From the NCBI GenBank assembly GCA_028287885.1, contig JAQBOT010000237.1, positions 1 to 5,641 of the forward strand: 5,641 nt of DNA. The letters run 5' to 3'. Made by a program: the position numbers and the translations under genes. The notes under the pieces are model-generated. The model worked only from the letters and a program-made list of their open reading frames with translations, ran no database searches and was not told where the DNA came from. Shown here one piece after another: positions 1 to 5,641 of this stretch; position 1 is the stretch's first letter, and the number at the start of each line of letters is the position of its first letter. Source of the stretch: Pedobacter sp. Lineage in GTDB: Bacteria > Bacteroidota > Bacteroidia > Sphingobacteriales > Sphingobacteriaceae.

Positions 1-720
1 TCTTTTCACATGCGTAATTGCATCAAGCTCGTTCGTGCAGGCGAAATGCGTTACTCCCGACTTTGTCGCATGCGTTAAAGCACCGCCCAGTTCCTCGGAG
101 CTCACAATTTCATGCGTCACTGTTTTCACCACGTTCGGGCCCGTAACAAACATGTACGATGTATTCTGAACCATCAGGATAAAATCTGTTATGGCGGGAG
201 AATAAACCGCCCCACCTGCACAAGGCCCCATAATTGCAGAAAGCTGTGGGATAACACCTGATGCCTGTACATTTTTGTAAAAGATATCCGCATAGCCTCC
301 CAAGGATACTACACCCTCCTGGATTCTTGCGCCACCACTGTCATTTAAACCAATAAGCGGAGCACCATTCTTCATGGCCAGGTCCATGATCTTACAAATC
401 TTCTCGGCGTGCGTCTCAGAAAGTGATCCACCGAAGACCGTAAAATCCTGGGAAAAAACATAAACCAGTTTGCCGTTGATGTTGCCGTAACCAGTGATTA
501 CTCCGTCGCCATAATACTTTTCCTTCTGCATGCCGAAGTCAGTGCTTCTGTGGGTAACCAGCATTCCGATTTCCTCAAATGAGCCCTCGTCCAGTAGGAA
601 GTGCAAGCGTTCACGTGCAGTAAGTTTCCCTTTCTTATGCTGACTTTCAATCCTAACTGCACCGCCGGCAGCCTTGGCCTGTTCTATTTTATCCTGTAAT
701 AATTGTATTTTATCTTTCAT
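1..720 (-). CDS. pccB: Acyl-CoA carboxylase carboxyltransferase subunit, propionyl-CoA carboxylase beta type (partial, C-terminus off the left edge)
   Basis: This is the N-terminal 240 residues of a biotin-dependent carboxyltransferase, which moves the carboxyl group from carboxybiotin to an acyl-CoA, giving for example methylmalonyl-CoA from propionyl-CoA in the cytoplasm. I translated the reverse strand from the ATG at 720-718; the frame stays open to base 1. Diagnostic segments are [21 protein letters not shown] (split here as KGKLTARER at 30-38 and LLDEGSFEE at 42-50), the oxyanion-type motif [10 protein letters not shown] at 127-136, [12 protein letters not shown] at 165-176, and TGPNVVK at 194-200. 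These match the propionyl-CoA carboxylase beta chain closely. Family members are about 510-520 residues, so more than half is missing, including the region that sets acyl-chain preference. Methylmalonyl-CoA decarboxylase alpha or another acyl-CoA carboxylase therefore remains possible. The start matches the usual family N-terminus (MKDKI). A GAGGA lies directly against the ATG, too close to be a normal ribosome binding site. The gene is transcribed divergently from the small exported-protein gene. Confidence 0.93.
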   Translation of the reverse strand, partial: MKDKIQLLQDKIEQAKAAGGAVRIESQHKKGKLTARERLHFLLDEGSFEEIGMLVTHRSTDFGMQKEKYYGDGVITGYGNINGKLVYVFSQDFTVFGGSLSETHAEKICKIMDLAMKNGAPLIGLNDSGGARIQEGVVSLGGYADIFYKNVQASGVIPQLSAIMGPCAGGAVYSPAITDFILMVQNTSYMFVTGPNVVKTVTHEIVSSEELGGALTHATKSGVTHFACTNELDAITHVKR

Positions 721-870
721 TCCTCAATACTCGGTTTTCAATTAAGCGGTTGCCGAACCCTGCTAAAATACATTTTAATGCCTTGTTTTTTCGCGTGTAC
801 ACCATATATTATTTGAATACAGCTAACGAAAAAGCGTGCCTTCAAGACAATTACATTTTTTCTACAAATA

Positions 871-905
871 TTGTTCACCTTTTTGGTTGATAGCAGTTAC
901 TTTTG
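871..905 (+). promoter_or_regulatory. Candidate Bacteroidetes-type promoter for the 112-residue protein gene
   Basis: TACTTTTG at 898-905 is a perfect match to the Bacteroidetes -7 consensus TAnnTTTG. A TTG at 871-873 could be the -33 element, but the 24-base spacing is a few bases longer than usual. Transcription would begin near 912, leaving a leader of about 15 bases before the ATG at 927. The -7 box is seen directly; its activity is inferred. Confidence 0.45.
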
Positions 906-926
906 ATGAAAACATAAAAATACCCT

Positions 927-1265
927 ATGGCGTCAAAGAAGTATCGTTTATTTGTTGTTATTGCCTTTCTAAGCATCTTTATTGTAAAGATGGGCATTTC
1001 AGCTGCACCGATATTTTTCAACCATCTGGATAAGGAAGTTATCAACTCCGTGATCATGCAGATAGAGCAAGAGCATGAAGCAGATGGGGAATCAGGCAAA
1101 GTCCTCAAATTCGTAGAATTTAAACTAATTAGCCACAGCAGCACTTTCGTTTACACTCCACTCGTCTACGAGATCGGAATAGACAACACCTTCCTTGATC
1201 ACAATAAACGGTATGTAAACCCATATCATCCCTCGGTTCCAACACCCCCACCAAATTTTTCATAA
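927..1265 (+). CDS. Small membrane-anchored or exported protein of unknown function (112 aa)
   Basis: I do not recognise a named family. The protein begins MASKKYRLF and has a basic N-terminus followed by one hydrophobic stretch at about residues 8-28. This fits either a signal peptide (possible cleavage around ISAAP, 24-28) or a single membrane anchor, placing the rest in the periplasm. The middle (about 33-60) is polar and acidic, including IEQEHEADGESGK. The C-terminus is rich in aromatic residues and proline and ends VPTPPPNFS. From memory, small exported hypotheticals in Sphingobacteriaceae carry similar TPPPNF tails, but I cannot verify this. There is no cysteine in the whole protein, so it is not a lipoprotein and has no heme or disulfide motif. 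A good -7 promoter box sits 22 bases upstream of the start. It is followed after 117 bases, with no visible terminator, by the SulP transporter gene in the same direction, so co-transcription is possible. Two overlapping frames (836-1033 plus, 875-1144 minus) look like shadows. Confidence 0.7.
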   Translation: MASKKYRLFVVIAFLSIFIVKMGISAAPIFFNHLDKEVINSVIMQIEQEHEADGESGKVLKFVEFKLISHSSTFVYTPLVYEIGIDNTFLDHNKRYVNPYHPSVPTPPPNFS

Positions 1266-1304
1266 ACTATCGGCAATTGTCAGCACATCCTGCAGGCATA
1301 ATTT

Positions 1305-1314
1305 ACTGTACAGT
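1305..1314. promoter_or_regulatory. Perfect 10-bp palindrome, possible operator upstream of the transporter gene
   Basis: ACTGTACAGT is a perfect dyad. It is flanked by AATTT on the left and, after a two-base offset, AAATT on the right, which lengthens the symmetry. It lies about 70 bases before the transporter start. No protein is known to bind it and no good TAnnTTTG box is visible next to it, so a regulatory role is only suggested by symmetry and position. Confidence 0.2.
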
Positions 1315-1382
1315 TTAAATTAACGACTCAACCAGGTAATTCTTTGAATAACCATGGATATAGTCTTTCAATCCATTAGTTT

Positions 1383-2987
1383 ATGAAAAATGAAAACTCA
1401 GTCTTTTCGAGGCTGGATATGAACAAATATTTCTTAAAAAAGAACCTAAAGCATGATCTGCCTTCCAGCATTGTCGTGTTTTTAGTCGCCTTACCCTTAT
1501 GTCTGGGGATAGCGATGGCTTCAGGGGCGCCTTTATTTGCCGGACTAGTTGCAGGCATTGTCGGCGGAATTGTGGTCAGCACTTTCAGCGGATCGCAGCT
1601 CAGCGTTAGTGGGCCCGCGGCAGGCTTAACGGTCATCGTGTTGGGTGCCATCGCCCAACTTGGTAGCTTCCAGACCTTTCTATTGGCGGTTATGCTGGCC
1701 GGGGTCATGCAAATCGTGCTGGGTCTGGTAAAAGCAGGAACGATTGGCAATTACTTCCCTTCAAGCGTTATTGAAGGAATGCTTGCAGCCATCGGATTAA
1801 TCCTGATTCTTAAACAGCTTCCACATGCTTTAGGTGTAGACACGGATTTTGCCGGGGACGAAAGCTTTATTCAAAATGACCAGGAAAACACTTTTTCTGC
1901 AATTCAGGGTGCTTTGAGCCACTTTACACTGCTCGCCATTATCATTAGTGCGCTATCAATCGCCGTGCTGCTCTACTGGCCGAAGGTAAAAAAGCTTAAT
2001 GTAGTGCCTGCACCATTAATTGTGGTTACCCTGGGTATTATCCTCAGCCAAGCGTTTAAAGGAACTGAACTTGCACTAAGTCCAGAACAAATGGTTATGA
2101 TTCCTGTGGTTAATGGCTGGAATGAATTTACCGGATTGTTTAACATGCCCAACTTCTCTGCAATTGGAAACAAAGACGTCTGGGTAGTTGCCGGTACAAT
2201 CGCCATTGTAGCAAGTTTAGAAACCTTGTTAAGCATAGAGGCCATTGATAAAATAGACCCGATAAAGCGTGTTTCTCCAACCAACCGGGAACTTGTAGCA
2301 CAAGGGATGGGAAATGTAGTGAGTGGACTGCTTGGTGGATTACCGATGACTTCTGTGATCGTACGGAGTTCTGCAAATGTGAATGCTGGCGGTAGAACAA
2401 AAATGTCTGCATTTTTTCATGGCTGCTGGTTGCTGCTTTCGCTTTTATTTATTCCTTTTGTAATCAATTTAATTCCCCTGGCTTGTCTAGCGGCTATACT
2501 ATTGGTTACCGGTTACAAGCTTACGAGGATTGCTTTATTCAAACATATGTATCAAAAAGGTTGGGACCAGTTTATTCCTTTTGTCGTTACGATCGTAGCA
2601 GTATTGCTTACTGATCTGCTCAAAGGTGTAGCCCTCGGGATGGTCGTGTCCACTTTCTATTTGCTGCGTACCAACATGCGTAATTCTTTTTTCTACAAGA
2701 TTACAGAAGAGGGGGATAAGAAGCACATCAGAATAAAGCTTGCCGAGGAAGTCTCCTTTCTAAATAAAGCAGCCATTCAAATTATGCTTACCCATATACC
2801 AAATGAGACTAACGTCGTTATTGACGGAAGTAATGCGCGGTATATTGATCCGGATGTTTTAGAGACAATATTTAACTATAAGCACAACGCTTATACCAAG
2901 GGCGTTATCGTAACTTTAGAAAATGTCCGGAAGAACTACGTTGTGCCAAAAATAAACATGAATACTTTACAAGAAACTTTTAATTAA
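1383..2987 (+). CDS. SulP/SLC26-family inorganic anion transporter, probable bicarbonate importer
   Basis: A 534-residue inner-membrane protein with the SulP transporter core at about 27-430 (many hydrophobic segments) and a short cytoplasmic STAS-like tail at about 437-534 containing VVIDGSNARYIDPDVLETI at 478-496. Family motifs include DLPSSIVVFLVALPLCLGIA at 25-44, QLSVSGPAAGLTVIV at 72-86, and GLLGGLPMTSVIVRSSANVN at 315-334. SulP members carry sulfate, bicarbonate or dicarboxylates. Bicarbonate is inferred mainly because a carbonic anhydrase gene starts 6 bases after the stop. The segment SLETLLS at 278-284 appears to align with the TM8 Na+-site segment of cyanobacterial BicA, with Glu280 and Ser284 in place of Asp and Thr (alignment by eye). 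The exact substrate is unproven, and sulfate cannot be excluded. The start is uncertain: Met13 (ATG at 1419) is preceded by GAGG and begins MNKYFLKKNLKHDLP, closer to the N-terminus I recall for homologues. Confidence 0.92.
   Translation: MKNENSVFSRLDMNKYFLKKNLKHDLPSSIVVFLVALPLCLGIAMASGAPLFAGLVAGIVGGIVVSTFSGSQLSVSGPAAGLTVIVLGAIAQLGSFQTFLLAVMLAGVMQIVLGLVKAGTIGNYFPSSVIEGMLAAIGLILILKQLPHALGVDTDFAGDESFIQNDQENTFSAIQGALSHFTLLAIIISALSIAVLLYWPKVKKLNVVPAPLIVVTLGIILSQAFKGTELALSPEQMVMIPVVNGWNEFTGLFNMPNFSAIGNKDVWVVAGTIAIVASLETLLSIEAIDKIDPIKRVSPTNRELVAQGMGNVVSGLLGGLPMTSVIVRSSANVNAGGRTKMSAFFHGCWLLLSLLFIPFVINLIPLACLAAILLVTGYKLTRIALFKHMYQKGWDQFIPFVVTIVAVLLTDLLKGVALGMVVSTFYLLRTNMRNSFFYKITEEGDKKHIRIKLAEEVSFLNKAAIQIMLTHIPNETNVVIDGSNARYIDPDVLETIFNYKHNAYTKGVIVTLENVRKNYVVPKINMNTLQETFN
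1409..1421 (+). promoter_or_regulatory. Possible ribosome binding site for an alternative start of the SulP gene
   Basis: GAGG at 1409-1412 lies six bases before an in-frame ATG at 1419-1421. Using this start removes 12 residues (MKNENSVFSRLD) that do not resemble the family. The upstream ATG at 1383 has only an AT-rich leader, which is common for Bacteroidota, where Shine-Dalgarno sequences are weakly used, so this does not settle the start. Confidence 0.25.
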
Positions 2988-2993
2988 ATTATT

Positions 2994-3671
2994 ATGTGTG
3001 CAAAATTAGAACGTGCTGCTCATCAGCCAATCACATACGAAGGATTACTACAAGGAAACAAAGAATGGGTCGCAGCAACGTTAGCTGAAGATCCGGAATA
3101 TTTTGCCCGCTTATCGGCAGGCCAAAAGCCACCGATTCTCTGGATCGGCTGCTCGGATAGCCGGGTACCAGCGAACCAGATTACCAATACCAACCCGGGC
3201 GACATATTCGTTCTCAGAAATATTGCAAATGTTGTGGTGCATACCGATATGAGCATGCTAAGTGTGCTGGATTATGCAGTTAATATCTTAGAAGTAGAAC
3301 ACGTAATTGTATGTGGACACTACGGATGCGGCGGTGTTGCAGCAGCTTTGAGCAACAATCAATTCGGTATTATAGACAACTGGCTAAGGAACATCAAAGA
3401 TGTCTATCGACTACACGAACATGAACTCAATAGCATTTCCGATCCAAAGAAAAAAGTAGATCGCATGGTAGAATTAAATGTCAGCGAAGGTGTATTCAAC
3501 GTGACTAAAACTTCTATCATTCAAAACCGCTGGGCTGCTGGAAAAAAGCTTAAGATTCATGGCTGGGTGTACAGTTTAGAAACTGGTTTCATAAAAGACC
3601 TGGGTGTAACCTGCCAAGCCAATGATAACTTGTCTTCGGTGTTTAAAACCGTAGAAAGCAAGAAGGGTTAA
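2994..3671 (+). CDS. can: Beta-class carbonic anhydrase
   Basis: A cytoplasmic zinc enzyme of 225 residues that interconverts CO2 and bicarbonate; E. coli Can is 220 residues and aligns along nearly its whole length. Zinc and catalytic residues are visible: Cys53, Asp55 and Arg57 in CSDSRVP, and His109 and Cys112 in CGHYGCGG. The sequence LWIGCSDSRVPA (49-60), the FVLRNIANVVVHTD segment (72-85) and IHGWVYS (188-194) are strongly family-like. Trp50, Arg75 and Tyr193 align by eye with Trp39, Arg64 and Tyr181, the non-catalytic bicarbonate site of the Haemophilus influenzae enzyme. This predicts a type II, allosterically bicarbonate-inhibited enzyme, active mainly at higher pH. The gene begins 6 bases after the SulP stop, so the two are almost certainly co-transcribed and probably work as a bicarbonate uptake and interconversion pair. 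An intrinsic terminator follows 21 bases after the stop. No signal peptide is present. Confidence 0.96.
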   Translation: MCAKLERAAHQPITYEGLLQGNKEWVAATLAEDPEYFARLSAGQKPPILWIGCSDSRVPANQITNTNPGDIFVLRNIANVVVHTDMSMLSVLDYAVNILEVEHVIVCGHYGCGGVAAALSNNQFGIIDNWLRNIKDVYRLHEHELNSISDPKKKVDRMVELNVSEGVFNVTKTSIIQNRWAAGKKLKIHGWVYSLETGFIKDLGVTCQANDNLSSVFKTVESKKG

Positions 3672-3692
3672 GACCAATTTACCAATGCTGTT

Positions 3693-3729
3693 AAGAAGTC
3701 CTGACCACAAGTCGGGACTTCTTTTTTTT
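3693..3729 (+). terminator. Rho-independent terminator of the SulP-carbonic anhydrase operon
   Basis: AAGAAGTCCTGAC (3693-3705) pairs with GTCGGGACTTCTT (3711-3723), a 13-bp stem with one T:G wobble and the five-base loop CACAA, running into eight T residues at 3722-3729. It lies 21 bases after the carbonic anhydrase stop. Opposite-strand function is unlikely because no A-rich run of similar length precedes the stem. Confidence 0.93.
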
Positions 3730-3828
3730 GCCATAAAATTTAACAGAATAACTGCCTAAAAAATTCCATACTCCAGACAAAAATGATTGGAGCAGGATTT
3801 GAAACATTCCCAGATTTGCTTCAGAGTT

Positions 3829-3893
3829 AACACACATCGTACACACCGCTTAGACACATACCATGTGCGTTTGATGTGTGTTTGATGTGTGTT
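3829..3893. repeat. 65-base imperfect palindrome (inverted repeat) centred at 3861
   Basis: The left arm 3829-3859 pairs with the right arm 3863-3893 without gaps, around the three-base loop ACC (3860-3862). I count 23 Watson-Crick pairs and one G:T wobble out of 31. The best blocks are AACACACATC (3829-3838) with GATGTGTGTT (3884-3893), ACACAC (3841-3846) with GTGTGT (3876-3881), and CACAT (3855-3859) with ATGTG (3863-3867). There is no T-run right after it, so it is not a standard terminator. It lies about 130 bases upstream of the DUF885 gene. Confidence 0.75.
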
Positions 3894-3912
3894 TGATGTG
3901 CGCTTGATGTGT
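3863..3912 (+). repeat. 11-bp tandem repeat, four full units plus a partial fifth
   Basis: Units are ATGTGCGTTTG (3863-3873), ATGTGTGTTTG (3874-3884), ATGTGTGTTTG (3885-3895), ATGTGCGCTTG (3896-3906), and a partial ATGTGT (3907-3912). The consensus is ATGTGYGTTTG. The middle two units are identical, and the outer two differ by one or two C/T changes. Upstream, 3829-3861 reads as three degenerate reverse-complement units in the same 11-bp phase (AACACACATCG, TACACACCGCT, TAGACACATAC). The period is close to one DNA helical turn. The function is unknown. Confidence 0.88.
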
Positions 3913-3944
3913 CATATAAAAAAATCCGTTCCGATAACAACTAC

Positions 3945-4003
3945 TAACTTTCGTAAATTTTCTTAACTACCAGGCATTGATTGCCAGTTAAAGTTTTAAA
4001 TTG
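3945..4003 (+). promoter_or_regulatory. Weak candidate promoter boxes for the DUF885 lipoprotein gene
   Basis: Two imperfect -7-like boxes precede the gene. TAACTTTC at 3945-3952 matches seven of eight positions of TAnnTTTG but has no TTG at the right distance. TAAATTG at 3997-4003 lacks one T, with a TTG at 3977-3979, 17 bases upstream. Neither is convincing, but a promoter is expected here because a strong terminator separates the gene from the preceding operon. Confidence 0.2.
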
Positions 4004-4021
4004 CAAAAAGTAGTCCAGCCA

Positions 4022-5641
4022 ATGAAACCTTTCATTTACCCCTGCCTTCTTTTATTGTTACTTGCTTCATGCAGCCAGCATAAATCTGCTGACACATCAG
4101 AAAGCAAGCGCTTCGCAAAACTAACAGATCATTATTATGAGGAGGGTCTAAAGCTCTTTCCTTTGAATGCAACGTATGCTGGTGACAACAGGTACAACGA
4201 CTTGCTGCCGAACGACGGCGAAGCTTATCTAAGCCAAACAAAAGCGTATTACAAAAAATACCTGGATAGCTTGAATAACTACGACCTGGAACAGCTGAAT
4301 GAAACTGAAAAGATTTCCTATGCCGTGCTTAAGGATCAGGCTAGTACTGCTTTAAAAGGGTTTAACTTTCGATTTGAGTATTTACCATTCAATCAGATGT
4401 CCTCTTTGCCGCTCACCATTGGTCAGTTTGGATCTGGAACAGGTGCCCAACCTTTTAAGACGGTAAAGGACTATGAGGATTGGTTGAAGCGACTGAATGC
4501 CTTTTCGGTTTGGGCGGATACGGCTATTTCAAACTTTAAGAAGGGCGTCGACTCCGGTATCGTATTGCCTAAAGCGAATGTGGTTAAAATGTATCCTCAA
4601 ATGTACAGTATGGTTGTAACGGATCCGGCGAAAAGCCTGTTTTATGAACCTGTTAACTTATTTCCAAAAGATTTTTCCAGCTCAGAAAAGACACGTTTAA
4701 CTGCCGAGTATAAACAGGCGATCATGAAGGTCGTAGTTCCAACATATAAAAAGTTGGGAGATTATCTTAAAAATGAATACTTGCCAAAAGCTAGCCTAAC
4801 CTCTGGCTTGTCGTCGTTACCTCACGGAAAAGAGATGTACGCCTACCTGGTACGACAGCAGACAACAACTGACCGTAAACCGGAAGAAATCTATCGCATA
4901 GGACTGAAAGAGGTAGCCAGGATCCGTACGTTGATGGACAGCATCAAGAATAGTGTTGGCTTTAAGGGGGACCTTAAATCATTTTTCGAATTCATGAAAA
5001 CGGATAAGCGCTTTACACCATACAAATCGCCAAAGGAAGTACTCGCTGCCTTTGAGAACATCCATAAACGTATGGAGCCTAACCTGAAAAAGCTTTTCAA
5101 ACACACCCCTAAGACACCTTTTGAGATCAGGCAGACCGAGGCATTCCGCGCAGCATCCGCCAGTGCAGAATATTCTCAGGGATCAGCAGACGGCAAAAGG
5201 CCTGGCATCTTCTATGTTCCGATCCTGGATGCTAGAAAATTTAACATCACCTCGGGTATGGAATCTCTGTTTCTGCACGAAGCTATACCGGGCCACCATT
5301 ACCAGATTTCCTTAACACAAGAAAATACAAGCTTACCTAAATTCCGCAGGTATACCTTCTATGGCGCTTACATCGAGGGCTGGGCGCTTTATTGTGAATC
5401 GCTTGGGAAAGAACTCGGCTTATATACAGATCCTTACCAGCATATGGGCGCCCTTGGCGATGAAATGCACCGTGCCATACGTTTGGTTGTAGATGTTGGC
5501 ATTCATACGAAAGGCATGAGTAGAGGGGATGCAATAAAGTACATGATGGATAACGAAGCTATTAGTGAGGAAGGGGCAGTTGCCGAGATTGAACGCTATA
5601 TGGGTATGCCTGCGCAAGCCTTAAGTTACAAGACCGGCAGC
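4022..5641 (+). CDS. DUF885-family putative zinc metallopeptidase lipoprotein (partial, C-terminus off the right edge)
   Basis: The frame opens at ATG 4022 and runs 540 codons to the window end without a stop. It begins with a lipoprotein signal peptide: MKPFIYPCLLLLLLASC, with lipobox LASC and predicted lipidated Cys17, so the mature protein should sit in an envelope membrane. The DUF885 domain spans from about residue 37 (YYEEGLKLFPLNATYAGD) to the edge. Putative zinc-site residues are His419, Glu420 and the HH pair at 425-426 in HEAIPGHHYQ, with Glu452 in YIEGWALYCE as a likely third ligand. Other conserved segments are GIFYVPILDAR, GDEMHRAIRLVVDVGIH (His483, Asp491, His495) and ERYMGMPAQALSYK near the edge. 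These features suggest a gluzincin-type peptidase with intact catalytic residues; the substrate is unknown. Relatives are roughly 580-600 residues, so some 40-60 are missing. It is the first gene after the terminator and seems unlinked to the carbonate operon. Confidence 0.9.
   Translation, partial: MKPFIYPCLLLLLLASCSQHKSADTSESKRFAKLTDHYYEEGLKLFPLNATYAGDNRYNDLLPNDGEAYLSQTKAYYKKYLDSLNNYDLEQLNETEKISYAVLKDQASTALKGFNFRFEYLPFNQMSSLPLTIGQFGSGTGAQPFKTVKDYEDWLKRLNAFSVWADTAISNFKKGVDSGIVLPKANVVKMYPQMYSMVVTDPAKSLFYEPVNLFPKDFSSSEKTRLTAEYKQAIMKVVVPTYKKLGDYLKNEYLPKASLTSGLSSLPHGKEMYAYLVRQQTTTDRKPEEIYRIGLKEVARIRTLMDSIKNSVGFKGDLKSFFEFMKTDKRFTPYKSPKEVLAAFENIHKRMEPNLKKLFKHTPKTPFEIRQTEAFRAASASAEYSQGSADGKRPGIFYVPILDARKFNITSGMESLFLHEAIPGHHYQISLTQENTSLPKFRRYTFYGAYIEGWALYCESLGKELGLYTDPYQHMGALGDEMHRAIRLVVDVGIHTKGMSRGDAIKYMMDNEAISEEGAVAEIERYMGMPAQALSYKTGS

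Larger units (their letters stand above)
3672..4021. other. 350-base non-coding region between the carbonic anhydrase and DUF885 genes
   Basis: It holds, in order, the intrinsic terminator (3693-3729), an AT-rich stretch with no recognisable signal (about 3730-3828), the repeat/palindrome element (3829-3912), and an AT-rich segment that should contain the promoter of the downstream lipoprotein gene. No credible ORF or RNA gene was seen. Within the repeats the 11-bp unit contains TGA, which puts stops in all three forward frames, so the element is not coding in that direction. Confidence 0.8.

Noticed and set aside
808..815. ATTATTTG as a -7 promoter box in the divergent region
   Set aside because: It fails the TA at the first two positions of TAnnTTTG and lies over 100 bases from the plus-strand start, whereas a perfect box exists at 898-905. 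No convincing box was found for the minus-strand carboxylase gene either.
836..1033. 65-residue plus-strand ORF starting before the small gene
   Set aside because: It overlaps the 927 gene out of frame, is rich in Cys, Phe and Tyr in an AT-rich non-coding pattern, and its first part would precede the likely transcription start.
875..1144. 89-residue minus-strand ORF opposite the small exported protein
   Set aside because: It overlaps the better-supported plus-strand gene, has an unconvincing composition, and has no family resemblance; the plus-strand frame has a promoter box and a proper hydrophobic N-terminus.
1376..1750. 124-residue minus-strand ORF inside the SulP gene
   Set aside because: It lies opposite strongly family-like transporter sequence and its translation shows no domain; it is a shadow frame. 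The same applies to the minus-strand frames at 1973-2284, 2140-2412 and 2535-2726.
3771..3792. Short inverted repeat CTCCA/TGGAG
   Set aside because: Five-base arms separated by 12 bases are expected by chance, and there is no supporting context.
3829..3893. A second terminator
   Set aside because: The stem is long but interrupted and is not followed by a T-run; the real terminator is already present at 3693-3729.
3829..3912. CRISPR array
   Set aside because: The unit is 11 bp with no spacers between copies and an inverted left half, which is unlike a CRISPR repeat-spacer structure.

Overview
The window looks like chromosomal DNA from a member of the Bacteroidota, most likely Sphingobacteriaceae (Pedobacter- or Mucilaginibacter-like). 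This is inferred from moderate G+C, little or no Shine-Dalgarno signal at most starts, a Bacteroidetes-type TAnnTTTG promoter box, a lipoprotein with a short signal peptide, and protein sequences that read like that group. No database search was possible, so the placement is tentative.

Layout. Positions 1-720 (minus strand) hold the N-terminal 240 residues of a biotin-dependent acyl-CoA carboxylase carboxyltransferase subunit (propionyl-CoA carboxylase beta type), cut by the left edge. After a 206-base divergent intergenic region come three plus-strand genes: a 112-residue membrane-anchored or exported protein of unknown function (927-1265), a SulP/SLC26-family anion transporter of the bicarbonate type (1383-2987), and a beta-class carbonic anhydrase (2994-3671). 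The last two are 6 bases apart, clearly an operon, and end at a strong intrinsic terminator (3693-3729). A 350-base non-coding stretch follows. It contains the most unusual element here: an array of 11-bp tandem repeats preceded by degenerate reverse-complement copies in the same 11-bp register, so the whole forms a 65-base imperfect palindrome. From 4022 to the right edge runs a nearly complete DUF885-family putative zinc metallopeptidase lipoprotein.

How the genes fit together. The transporter and carbonic anhydrase form a recognisable inorganic-carbon module: bicarbonate import plus rapid CO2/bicarbonate interconversion. The carbonic anhydrase keeps all zinc ligands and, by alignment from memory, the three residues of the allosteric bicarbonate site of the E. 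coli/Haemophilus enzymes. The divergent carboxylase consumes bicarbonate, so a supply link is conceivable but rests only on adjacency. The DUF885 lipoprotein lies beyond the terminator and is probably an independent unit.

Most of the window is ordinary metabolism and transport. I did not find a defence system, mobile element, CRISPR array or RNA gene. The repeat/palindrome element and the small exported protein are the two items not explained by known families.
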